A DNA stretch of 12,201 nucleotides from the NCBI GenBank assembly GCA_031269635.1, contig JAISYY010000371.1, positions 1-12,201 of the forward strand, read 5' to 3'. The position numbers and the translations under genes were made by a program. Source of the stretch: Tannerella sp. Lineage in GTDB: Bacteria > Bacteroidota > Bacteroidia > Bacteroidales > Tannerellaceae. The notes beneath the pieces are model-generated. The model was not told the DNA's origin. It was given only the letters and a program-made list of their open reading frames with translations, and ran no database searches. Shown one piece after another: positions 1-8,000 of this stretch. The stretch's first letter is position 1. Each line of letters begins with the position of its first letter.

Positions 1-2258
1 TAGCTGTTACCAAAACTAATGGCTGCCTGATAGGGGAACTCCGAACCGATACGCTCGTTACCAAGCTGGCCGATAGAACCGCGTATCTTCAGGTAATCCA
101 CCAGATCGTTCTTAAACCACGATTCCTCCGACATCACCCATCCGGCCGACGCCGAGTAGAATGTACCCCGACGATAATCCTTGGCAAAACGCGACGATGC
201 ATCGGAACGGATATTACCCTGAATCATATACTTGTTTTTATACGAATACATCAGGCGGCCGAATACGGATTCGTAAGCGTTGTGTCCCGCACTTCCCGAA
301 TTATACTGATAATCTTCGGGACCAATATTGAGGTATGAATAGGTGTCAAGCAGATAATTGCTGCGCGAAGCCCCCTCATTCTCCCACTTGTAAGAATACC
401 CTTCGTAACCCACCATGGCGCTGAACGAGTGATCGCCCCAGCTATTTTGATAGTTACCGTAGAACTGGTACGTTTGACTGTTGTTATCGTTACGCGACTC
501 TTCCAGGCTCGTCGTTTTATGCGACTGCATATAGGGTATAGAACCGTTTTCGTAGTAAACAGGAACAGCGCGTGAGAATTTCTTGCCTTTGGTGAACTGG
601 TAACGGGGTGCAAAGATGGCTGTCAGTGTAAGGCCTTTCATCGGCGTGAGGTCGAGTTGTACTTTGCCGCCAAACTTATAATAGCTTGTTTTATTCCGTC
701 CCCCCTCCCGGAGACCGGCTACCGCGTTGGCTCCATCCTTCGAGTCGGCATAACGGCCGTCTTCCCAGTAAGGCGTATAATAAGGCGATGCCAAATAGGC
801 CCAGTAAATGGCATTGACTTGGGAAGGGCTGATTGCATTTGATTTCGAGAAATCGAAGTCGATATTCGCACGAAGCCAGTCCGTTATCAGATAGTCGTTG
901 TTTACACGGCCTGCAAGACGCTCGTATGACTTGTTCTCGTAATAGCCGTCGCCTTTCTGATAGTTGAAGGTCGATTTTGTCCGCAGCTTTTCCGTCCCTC
1001 CCGAAATACTCAATGCATGTTGCTCATGGGCGGTCGACTCCTTCAGTATCAGATTCACCCAGTCCGTATTGGGATAGTGATAAGGGTCGGTCGCATGGTT
1101 ACTCATCCATGAATCAATTGTCTCCTGTGAATACATGGAATAGGGATCGGTCGAACCGTCGTTCCACTTTATTTCATTCTGCACATTCATCCAGTCAATC
1201 ACGTCGCCGTTCCTGGGTTTCGTCGTAGGTCTGTCAATGCCGTATTCGTAGTTATAATCGAATGAGAATTGGCGATCCTTGGCGCGCTTGGTGGTGATCA
1301 GGATCACACCTGCCGCCGCACGCGATCCATAAATGGATGCGGAAGCGGCATCCTTCAACACGGTCATCGTCTCCACATCAGCGGATATCACATCGTTAAG
1401 CGACGAGGGCACTCCGTCGACTATCACTAAAGGATCGTTGTTCGAAAGTGTCGTAATACCGCGTACGCGCACCGTAGCCGAAGCGCCCGGCGCACCATTA
1501 TCACGGGTCACCTGCACTCCCGCCATCTGTCCTTGCATGGCGGTAGAAAGCTGTTGCGTCGAACGATTTGTTAAAGACTCGCCTTTGATACTCGATATCG
1601 CACCTGTAAGGTCGCTTTTACGAGCCGTACCATACCCAACGACCACTACTTCGTCCAGCACCTGGGTATCTTCGTCCAGCGTGATGGAAAATTGAGTGTT
1701 GTTACCGATGGGCACTTCTTTTGTCACATAGCCGATGTAGCTTATTTCAAGCGTGGCGCCGGGAGATACGGCGAAGGAGAAAGCGCCGTCCGCATCGGTA
1801 ATCGTACCGTTCGTCGTACCTCGTTCCTTCACATTGGCGCCGATAACCGGCTCGCCGTTCGCATCCGTCACCGTCCCGGAAACGCCGATCCTGCTTTGCA
1901 CGACTACGTTCGATCCGGTAGCGGATGTTGTTGTAAGGATGATGTCCTTATCTATCACCTTATAATATACGCCATGGCCGCTGAACAGCTGTTCCAGGAC
2001 TGTATATACATGTTTATTATTTACATGAACAGATACCAGCCGGTTTGTATTGACTAATTTGCTGTTGTAGTAAAAATTAAACTCCGTTTCACTCTCAATC
2101 GTTTCAAGCACTTCGGCGACACTCCGGTCGGACAGATTCATGGTAATGACCGTATTTTGCGCATAGGAGCCGGTCGCGAAGGCGAAACCAACCGATACAA
2201 TAAAAAATACACAAGTTAATTTCATAACTCTACTGATGGTATTAAAAATTATTTTCAT
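1..2258 (-). CDS. SusC/RagA-family TonB-dependent outer-membrane receptor with STN domain (3' end outside window)
   Basis: Outer-membrane transporter that imports oligosaccharides or other large ligands with a SusD-type lipoprotein, using TonB energy. About 752 codons are visible. From the ATG at 2258 there is a signal peptide (hydrophobic core about residues 13-29, likely cleavage near SYAQ at 31-34). An STN domain follows (about 35-110), then a carboxypeptidase-regulatory-like beta domain (about 125-197), then a TonB box (LDEVVVVGYG, 201-210). The plug (about 214-325) carries the SusC signature GAPGASATVRVRG and PLVIVDGVP (about 255-284), and the beta-barrel begins after that. An in-frame ATG at 2225 would give a shorter signal peptide; I chose 2258 because SusC proteins with an STN domain often have a long basic n-region. 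The STN domain implies trans-envelope signalling to the anti-sigma protein encoded just upstream. SusD and the barrel C-terminus lie beyond the left edge. Substrate cannot be told. Family assignment is very secure. Confidence 0.96.
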   Translation of the reverse strand, partial: MKIIFNTISRVMKLTCVFFIVSVGFAFATGSYAQNTVITMNLSDRSVAEVLETIESETEFNFYYNSKLVNTNRLVSVHVNNKHVYTVLEQLFSGHGVYYKVIDKDIILTTTSATGSNVVVQSRIGVSGTVTDANGEPVIGANVKERGTTNGTITDADGAFSFAVSPGATLEISYIGYVTKEVPIGNNTQFSITLDEDTQVLDEVVVVGYGTARKSDLTGAISSIKGESLTNRSTQQLSTAMQGQMAGVQVTRDNGAPGASATVRVRGITTLSNNDPLVIVDGVPSSLNDVISADVETMTVLKDAASASIYGSRAAAGVILITTKRAKDRQFSFDYNYEYGIDRPTTKPRNGDVIDWMNVQNEIKWNDGSTDPYSMYSQETIDSWMSNHATDPYHYPNTDWVNLILKESTAHEQHALSISGGTEKLRTKSTFNYQKGDGYYENKSYERLAGRVNNDYLITDWLRANIDFDFSKSNAISPSQVNAIYWAYLASPYYTPYWEDGRYADSKDGANAVAGLREGGRNKTSYYKFGGKVQLDLTPMKGLTLTAIFAPRYQFTKGKKFSRAVPVYYENGSIPYMQSHKTTSLEESRNDNNSQTYQFYGNYQNSWGDHSFSAMVGYEGYSYKWENEGASRSNYLLDTYSYLNIGPEDYQYNSGSAGHNAYESVFGRLMYSYKNKYMIQGNIRSDASSRFAKDYRRGTFYSASAGWVMSEESWFKNDLVDYLKIRGSIGQLGNERIGSEFPYQAAISFGNS

Positions 2259-2265
2259 ACATTTG
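2258..2265 (+). promoter_or_regulatory. Possible -7 promoter element (TACATTTG) for an antisense RNA
   Basis: The octamer matches the Bacteroidota -7 consensus TAnnTTTG exactly and points away from the receptor gene, towards the plus-strand terminator 35 bp downstream. No good TTTG (-33) element is found about 20 bp upstream; that region reads TGATGG. It overlaps the receptor start codon on the other strand. The call rests on the -7 match plus the matching terminator. Confidence 0.35.
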
Positions 2266-2271
2266 TTTGTT

Positions 2272-2341
2272 TTTTAGTATTTAAAAAAATCTTTTTTTTC
2301 ATACGGGAACACTGCTGCAAACAGGTTTCCGTATGTTTTTT
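2272..2341 (+). ncRNA. Putative cis-antisense small RNA to the SusC-like gene leader
   Basis: Inferred transcript of about 70 nt, starting some 7 nt after the TACATTTG element (2258-2265) and ending in the T-run of the hairpin at 2300-2341. It would be fully complementary to the 5' leader of the SusC-like mRNA, from roughly 14 to 84 nt upstream of its start codon, provided that mRNA starts upstream of the hairpin. Position, orientation and size resemble the antisense RNAs described in Bacteroides PULs (for example DonS of B. fragilis), which lie between the anti-sigma gene and susC and repress the locus. The start point is a guess; the 3' end is better supported. Confidence 0.42.
2300..2341 (+). 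terminator. Rho-independent terminator, plus strand, between anti-sigma and SusC-like genes
   Basis: Arms CATACGGGAAC (2300-2310) and GTTTCCGTATG (2325-2335) pair over 11 bp with one G-U. An inner 3-bp CTG/CAG stem (2312-2314 with 2322-2324) closes a 7-nt loop. Six T follow at 2336-2341. On the minus strand the hairpin is followed by A residues, so it cannot terminate the fecR-susC direction. No protein gene on the plus strand ends here, which is why a short antisense transcript is proposed. Confidence 0.62.
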
Positions 2342-2414
2342 GTTGTAAATTCTCTCTCTTAATCATTTGTTTCTCATTTTCCTTTTTTTCTTCATAGGCA
2401 TTCTGTTTTTTGGG

Positions 2415-3479
2415 TTAGACATTCCGTTTTCTTATCTCTTTTTTCAAAATTACTTTCGTTCGCCGTATGCCCCGGCTGTCGTCTTCGGTCGAAGGTATGA
2501 TCTCATAGCTGATATGCGATGAGATACATAAATAATCAAGCACCTGTGAAAGCTGACGGTTCTCGAACGTACCCGTAAACGTGTAGTTGTTGATAACCGC
2601 ATCTTTTACTTCAAACGTTACCCCGTAGAAATACGCCAGTCGCATCAGCACTTCCGGGACAGGCATATCCCTGAACATCAACCGCCCTTGCATCCAGGCC
2701 GTATCATAAGCGGGATTGACGGAGGAGCGTTTCATCCTGTTCGTGTTCAAGTTGTATACGGCTCTTTCCGAAGGTTTCAATTCCGCATATTTCCATACGC
2801 CGGATGCACTTTGTACACCGATTCTGACGGCTCCTTCCACCAGCGTCGTTTTCAACAGCGAATCGGAGGCGTATGCCTGCATGTTGAACGCCGTACCCAA
2901 CGCTTCTACCTCAACTCGCTTGCTTTCCGAACGGACGATGAACGGGCGTTTTGCGTCGCGGGCAACCTGAAAATAGCCCTCGCCGTCCAGCGTCACCCGG
3001 CGTTCTTTCGCGCCGAACGAGGCCGGATACGTCAGCTTGCCGGATGCATTGAGGTGAACCACCGTGCCGTCCGGAAGATCCAGGCTGGTACGCATACCGG
3101 CATTTGTCTGTATGGTAATAAACTGTTGTTCCGCGTTCTCCTGTGACAAAAAGTGATAGTTGACAGTGAGCGATACAGCCAAGGCCACACATGCCGCCGC
3201 GACGGAAAACCGTCGGATGAGGATGCGTTGCGTCTTACTTCTACTGCGTTTCAACATCCAGTCAAACACCGCAAACGGATCACGCCGCTGCATCCGTTCC
3301 TTCGTCTGCCGGGCATAATATATCTGTGCAATTTGCAGCAACGTCCTTTCATTGTCCGGACTCTCTTCCAGCCACTGCATAATCCTGATATTTTCCGTTT
3401 CCGAGGATTTGCCGCGCAAATACCTAAGCAGAAGCGCCTCCTCCATTTCGTCTTGTGACAAGACTGTTTCTTCTTCCAT
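2415..3479 (-). CDS. FecR-family anti-sigma factor, inner-membrane
   Basis: Membrane anti-sigma factor of 354 residues that normally holds an ECF sigma factor at the inner membrane and releases or activates it when the cognate receptor binds its ligand. Residues 1-90 form a helical, charged cytoplasmic part. One membrane segment lies at about 90-110 (FSVAAACVALAVSLTV). The periplasmic FecR domain follows (about 118-215, including LPDGTVVHLNASGKLTYP and GEGYFQVARDAKRPFIV). A DUF4974-like C-terminus (about 277-348, LMFRDMPVPEVLMRLAYFYG) is thought to contact the receptor STN domain. The start at 3479 is preceded by AAAGGAG with 4 nt spacing. The gene lies 156 bp upstream of the SusC-like receptor in the same direction, the usual order. 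The ECF sigma gene normally found directly upstream is absent: the next gene is divergent. Length is typical and no defect is visible. Confidence 0.95.
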   Translation of the reverse strand: MEEETVLSQDEMEEALLLRYLRGKSSETENIRIMQWLEESPDNERTLLQIAQIYYARQTKERMQRRDPFAVFDWMLKRSRSKTQRILIRRFSVAAACVALAVSLTVNYHFLSQENAEQQFITIQTNAGMRTSLDLPDGTVVHLNASGKLTYPASFGAKERRVTLDGEGYFQVARDAKRPFIVRSESKRVEVEALGTAFNMQAYASDSLLKTTLVEGAVRIGVQSASGVWKYAELKPSERAVYNLNTNRMKRSSVNPAYDTAWMQGRLMFRDMPVPEVLMRLAYFYGVTFEVKDAVINNYTFTGTFENRQLSQVLDYLCISSHISYEIIPSTEDDSRGIRRTKVILKKEIRKRNV

Positions 3480-3579
3480 TCGTCTCCTTTTTTCTATACG
3501 ACAATTTTATTGCCGTCCTACCCTAAACAAAACAGAAAAAAAAAATTCTGATATGATATAATTGATTGATTCCATCCTA

Positions 3580-3587
3580 CAAAGTTA
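3580..3587 (-). promoter_or_regulatory. Possible promoter -7 element for the FecR-like gene
   Basis: On the minus strand this reads TAACTTTG, a full match to the Bacteroidota -7 consensus TAnnTTTG, about 100 bp upstream of the anti-sigma start codon. I see no TTTG about 20 bp further upstream, so the -33 half is unsupported. A start near 3573 would give a leader of about 93 nt that is rich in T and A. Confidence 0.35.
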
Positions 3588-3626
3588 TTAATTTCGTACG
3601 TTTGCCCTGGCCTTTTATTCCCTGCG

Positions 3627-3658
3627 CTTGTAAAACCGGAAATTTTGATGTAAGTTTG
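3627..3658 (+). promoter_or_regulatory. Probable housekeeping promoter of the nhaC-SNF2 operon
   Basis: TAAGTTTG at 3651-3658 matches the Bacteroidota -7 consensus TAnnTTTG. CTTG at 3627-3630 is an acceptable -33 element at 20 bp spacing. Transcription would start near 3665, leaving a leader of about 40 nt before the ATG at 3706. A weak AGGA lies at 3697-3700, 5 nt before the start codon. Confidence 0.55.
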
Positions 3659-3705
3659 CCGTTCCAATTAAGAAACAGGCATTATTTAATCTTAACAGGA
3701 ATAAT

Positions 3706-5007
3706 ATGAATCATAATAATGACAGCGGGCCACGTCCTTCGGGTAAAGCTTTATTTCCCCTGGGCGTTTTCTTTTTGCTTTATTTACTGACGTTTGTCTT
3801 TACCGGCGATTTGAGCAAAATGCCCGTATCTGTGGCTTTCCTTGTGGCTTCGGCCGTTGCGGTCGGTTCGTCAAGGGGAGGGAACGTCATGCAGCGCGTG
3901 GAAATATTCTGCCGCGGCTCGGCGAATAACACGATATTGCTTATGGTCGTGATTTTTATACTTGCCGGGGCTTTCTCCGGGACTGCACGCGCCATGGGTG
4001 CGGTTGACGCTACGGTTAACCTGATTCTTTACCTGCTGCCGGCAAAAATAGTTGTGGCAAGTTTGTTCATTGCAGCTTGTTTTATATCCATTTCGATGGG
4101 AACGTCATGCGGCACAATTGCGGCGCTTACGCCTGTTGCGGCAGGCATATCCGTGCAGACCGGTTTGAGCCTGCCTTTGGTGGTGGGCGTTATTGTGGGA
4201 GGTTCCATGTTTGGGGATAATCTTTCGTATATATCCGACACTACGATTGTCGCTACGCGGACGCAGAACGTTGAGATGAAGGATAAATTCCGGGTGAATT
4301 TCAGGCTCGTGATGCCTGTTGCCGTCCTTGTCCTGGCGGTGTACACCGTTCAAGGCGTCATGGATTCGCACCGGATGCAAACGGGAATAAACAGTATCGA
4401 ATGGGTTAAGGCGCTGCCTTATCTCGTCGTCCTGGTTACTGCGCTGTGTGGGGTAAATGTGATAACGGTTCTGAGTGCCGGCATTGTGTTGTCGGGCGGC
4501 ATCGGATTGATGACGGGCGGCTTTTCCGTCCCGGAATGGTGTTCGGCGATGAGCAGCGGCATCGTCACCGACATGGGCGAGCTTGTCATCGTCTCGCTCA
4601 TGGCCGGCGGCATGTTTGAAATGATACGCTTCAACGGTGGGATAAGCTGGCTCCTCAAACTGACAAACAATATCCATTCCCGGAAACAGGCCGAAGGTGC
4701 TATCGCCGGGCTGGTGGCCTTTACCGGTCTCTGTACGGCGAACAACACGATCGCGCTTATCGTCACCGGGCCGCTGGCAAAGCAAATCGGCGAAAAATTC
4801 AGCCTCAACCCCAAACGGATAGCCAGTTTGATGGATACCGTATCCTGTTCCGTACAAAGCCTTCTGCCTTATGGCGCCCAGTTGCTGATAGCGGCAGGCC
4901 TGGCGCAGGTCAACCCGGCAGAAATCATCCCGCACCTCTATTATCCGTTCGGACTCGGATTAACGGTCATCATCTCTATTTTATACAAAAGAAAACCGAA
5001 AATATGA
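3706..5007 (+). CDS. nhaC: NhaC-family Na+/H+ antiporter
   Basis: Inner-membrane antiporter of 433 residues that would exchange Na+ for H+ for pH and sodium homeostasis. Some NhaC relatives exchange organic acids or amino acids instead, so the substrate is not certain. The protein is almost wholly hydrophobic with roughly ten or more membrane segments. Family-typical stretches are SISMGTSCGT (about 128-137), GGSMFGDNLSYISDTT (165-180) followed by the charged MKDKFRVNFR, GLCTANNTIALIVTGPLA (341-358) and DTVSCSVQSLLPYGAQ (377-392). Repeated GT/GD/TANN motifs in broken helices are characteristic of ion-transporter superfamily members. The start at 3706 follows a promoter-like element. The stop overlaps the next gene's start by four bases (ATGA), so the two are co-transcribed and probably translationally coupled. 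The length is close to that of short NhaC forms. Confidence 0.92.
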   Translation: MNHNNDSGPRPSGKALFPLGVFFLLYLLTFVFTGDLSKMPVSVAFLVASAVAVGSSRGGNVMQRVEIFCRGSANNTILLMVVIFILAGAFSGTARAMGAVDATVNLILYLLPAKIVVASLFIAACFISISMGTSCGTIAALTPVAAGISVQTGLSLPLVVGVIVGGSMFGDNLSYISDTTIVATRTQNVEMKDKFRVNFRLVMPVAVLVLAVYTVQGVMDSHRMQTGINSIEWVKALPYLVVLVTALCGVNVITVLSAGIVLSGGIGLMTGGFSVPEWCSAMSSGIVTDMGELVIVSLMAGGMFEMIRFNGGISWLLKLTNNIHSRKQAEGAIAGLVAFTGLCTANNTIALIVTGPLAKQIGEKFSLNPKRIASLMDTVSCSVQSLLPYGAQLLIAAGLAQVNPAEIIPHLYYPFGLGLTVIISILYKRKPKI

Positions 5008-8000
5008 TCAACAAATTAATCGAAGAATATCAATCGCTCGACGAAGATTCCCGCAAAATGCTGCATTTGCTTGCATTGTCCTATTATCCGATGAGTACGG
5101 ACGAAATCATCCGGACGTTGCCGCCGGTCGCCAAGTATAAACTAAAAGCCATAATCAGCGGATGCGTCAAGTCCAAACTGCTTATCGTCGAAAATTCGTA
5201 TGATAAATCATATACGGTGAACCCGTATTTGATCGTCTGGCTATTCCCCCTGATTAAAAACAGAACATATAAATTGAGTGAAAAACAGCATGTCAAAAAT
5301 TACTTTTACTATTCTTATACTCAAAAACACCTGCTCAATTATCTTGATGCACTTTGTTTCTTTCCCGAAAACCTGGAAAACAGCGAAAAGGAACTTGTTT
5401 CTTACGGGAAGGGACATGTGCTCTGTTTGCAGGCCGCCCTGTTACAACCGGCTTATGACGGGCTGATTCCGAAAATTTCAAACGGCATCGTCACAATTTT
5501 CTATGAATATTTCCTGGAAAATATCATGACAGAACTGTCTCCTTTAAGTATGTTTCAATTCCTGGAAGACCTGTTTAAAGACCGGAGATCCGCCGGCCTG
5601 GACTGTCTGCGGGCGGAGATCGCCCTGATGCGGGGCGACTTCGGACAGGCGTGTGAACTGTCGTCCTTCCATGACGAAAGCGCCGCTTATTACGCCCCGG
5701 CCATTTCCGCTTTCGCGAACGGCCGTACGGACGAAGCGCTGGGCTTGTTCGAAAAAGGGCTGAAAAAACAGCGGCGCATTCATAAAAACACTCACATCCC
5801 CGTTTTTCCCGAAGCGGCGCTGTTTTATTTCACGGCCTGCCTGACGAAAAAAGACGGATATCACATACCCGTGTTCCGTAAAATGGCAACAGAAAAAAAC
5901 GAGGCGATTAATCAGGGTATTTACAGCTTTTTTCGTTATTTATCCGTATATTTTACCGGAAACAGCAACAGGATGGAGTATATTACAAAACAGTTATGTT
6001 TTATCCGGCAGCAGGATAAGCCGGGATACATACTGTGGCGGATGGTTGCACTGGGGTTAACCGGCCTGCCGGTGAAACCCGACGACATCGATCCCCGTTT
6101 CGCGGTTGACGCCGGTTTCCTTGCCGACTGTGCGAAGAAGGCGTTTGAAAACGAACATTACGTCGTTGCACACGAAGCGGTTTACCTGTTGAAAAAATGG
6201 TATCCTTCGCCCTTGCTTCAAGAGTTGCACGAGGCGATTTCGGCAAAACTGAACTACAAACCGCTGCTCTCGACAATCGTACAACCCGACGAATGGGAAA
6301 AACAGCTCAACATGTATCTCTCGCTCGAGGCCGTGCAAACGGCCATACGTCGGGAAAACGGCAACAGTAAAACGCGCGTGGCCTACCGCTTTTTCCCCGC
6401 GAGGGCTTATGCCGTCCCGATACTCCAGTCGCTAAAAATCAACGGCAGCTGGAACGCAGGGAAACATATCGCCATGAAAAATTTCATCGAAGGGAAAGTG
6501 GAGGGTATGACCGAACAGGACCGGCGCATTGCGGCGACCGAAAGCCACTATGCCTACGCGCTCGGCTCCGGCGCCATTTTTGAAATGGCCGGTCACCCGC
6601 ATGTGTTCCTCGAAGACGAGAACATCCACGTGGAATTAGCCGCCGCCCAGCCGGTGATCAATGTCGTGAAAAAGCCCGATGGCTACAAAATAGAATGTGA
6701 CGTCGCCAACCCGCACGAAGGGATTAACATCCGCAAAGAGACGAACACGCGCTATAAAATATACAACATCACTCCTTTCCAGTATGAAATCATTAAAGCC
6801 GTATCGAACGGGAAACCGGTACCGGAGCAGGGACATGACAAACTGATACTGATACTGAAACATTTTAGCGCTTATATGCAGATACATTCCGACCTGACCG
6901 TTGACGAAGACAGCGCTCAAATACGGCAGGTCGACGCCGATTCGCGTATCCGCATCCAACTGTTGCCGATGGGCGACGGCCTGAAAGCCGAGCTGTTTGT
7001 CAAACCGTTCGGTTCGCATCCGCCATATTGCAAACCGGGACGCGGAGGGAAAATCCTCATTTCAAACCGGGACGGCGAACGCTTCCGGGTAACCCGTAAC
7101 ATGGACGACGAAAATACGTTCAATGACCGTATTCTTAATGACATCCAGGCCATCGAAGACATCCGGACTTCCGACGACGGGCTGATGCTGTTCGACAATC
7201 CGCTTGATGTACTCGAACTGCTCGACATCCTGAAACGTCACAACGAAATCTCGGTTGTGGAATGGCCCGAAGGCGAACGTTTCAAAATATACAAATCCGT
7301 TACGTTCGACGACCTTAAGCTGAGGATAAAAAGCAATACCAACTGGTTTGATGTGGAAGGCGAACTGAAGGTTGACGACGGGATGGTCGTGACGATTAAA
7401 ACCCTGCTCGACATGATGCGTCATGCCCACGGCCGTTTCATTGAGTTGAGCAACGGCGAATTTCTGTCGCTTAGCGACAAGTTGCGGCGCCGGCTGGCGG
7501 AACTGGCGGCGTTCTCGTCGGATTCGGAGACGGGGGTCGCCGTCAACCGGTTTGCTTCGGCGGCGATGACGGACGTCTTCGACGAAGTGGAACATTTGCA
7601 GACCGACAAGGCCTGGCGCGATTTCCACAAACGCCTGAAAACGGCGCAAAAACTCGACGCCGCGATCCCGGCGCTGTTGCAGGCCGAGCTACGCCCGTAC
7701 CAGGCGACCGGTTTCCGGTGGATGATCCGCCTTTCGGAATGGGGCGCGGGAGCCTGCCTTGCCGACGATATGGGACTGGGCAAAACCGTACAGGCTATTG
7801 CTGTCCTCCTGCATCGCATACAGGCCGGACCGGCTCTGGTGGTATGTCCCGTATCGGTCATGGCGAACTGGATTAGCGAGGTCAACCGCTTTGCGCCATC
7901 CCTCAATGTCAAAGTATTGCATAACGCAGACCGCGCTACGACCCTGTCCTCGCTCGAAGCGGGTGATTTGCTGATCACTTCCTACGGGCTTTTACTGTCC

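Noticed and set aside
1692..2057. Plus-strand frames opposite the receptor gene
   Set aside because: They lie across the STN and carboxypeptidase-regulatory domains of a clear minus-strand gene and show no family features.
2300..2335. The hairpin as terminator of the anti-sigma gene
   Set aside because: Read in the minus direction the stem is followed by eight A, not T, so it should not terminate transcription from the anti-sigma gene.
2363..2401. 12-codon lysine-rich mini-ORF (MPMKKKRKMRNK) upstream of the receptor gene, possible leader peptide
   Set aside because: It arises in an A-rich minus-strand stretch where such short frames are expected, there is no convincing ribosome binding site, and no attenuator follows: the hairpin downstream lacks a T-run in that direction.
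3533..3550. CAGAA/TTCTG inverted repeat around an A-run in the fecR-nhaC gap
   Set aside because: A 5-bp stem with an all-A loop is weak and no gene ends nearby, so it is probably chance in an A-rich stretch.
4105..4935. Long open frame (276 codons) on the strand opposite the antiporter gene
   Set aside because: It is antisense to a well-conserved membrane protein, is rich in His/Arg/Asp as expected for a shadow of hydrophobic codons, and resembles no family.
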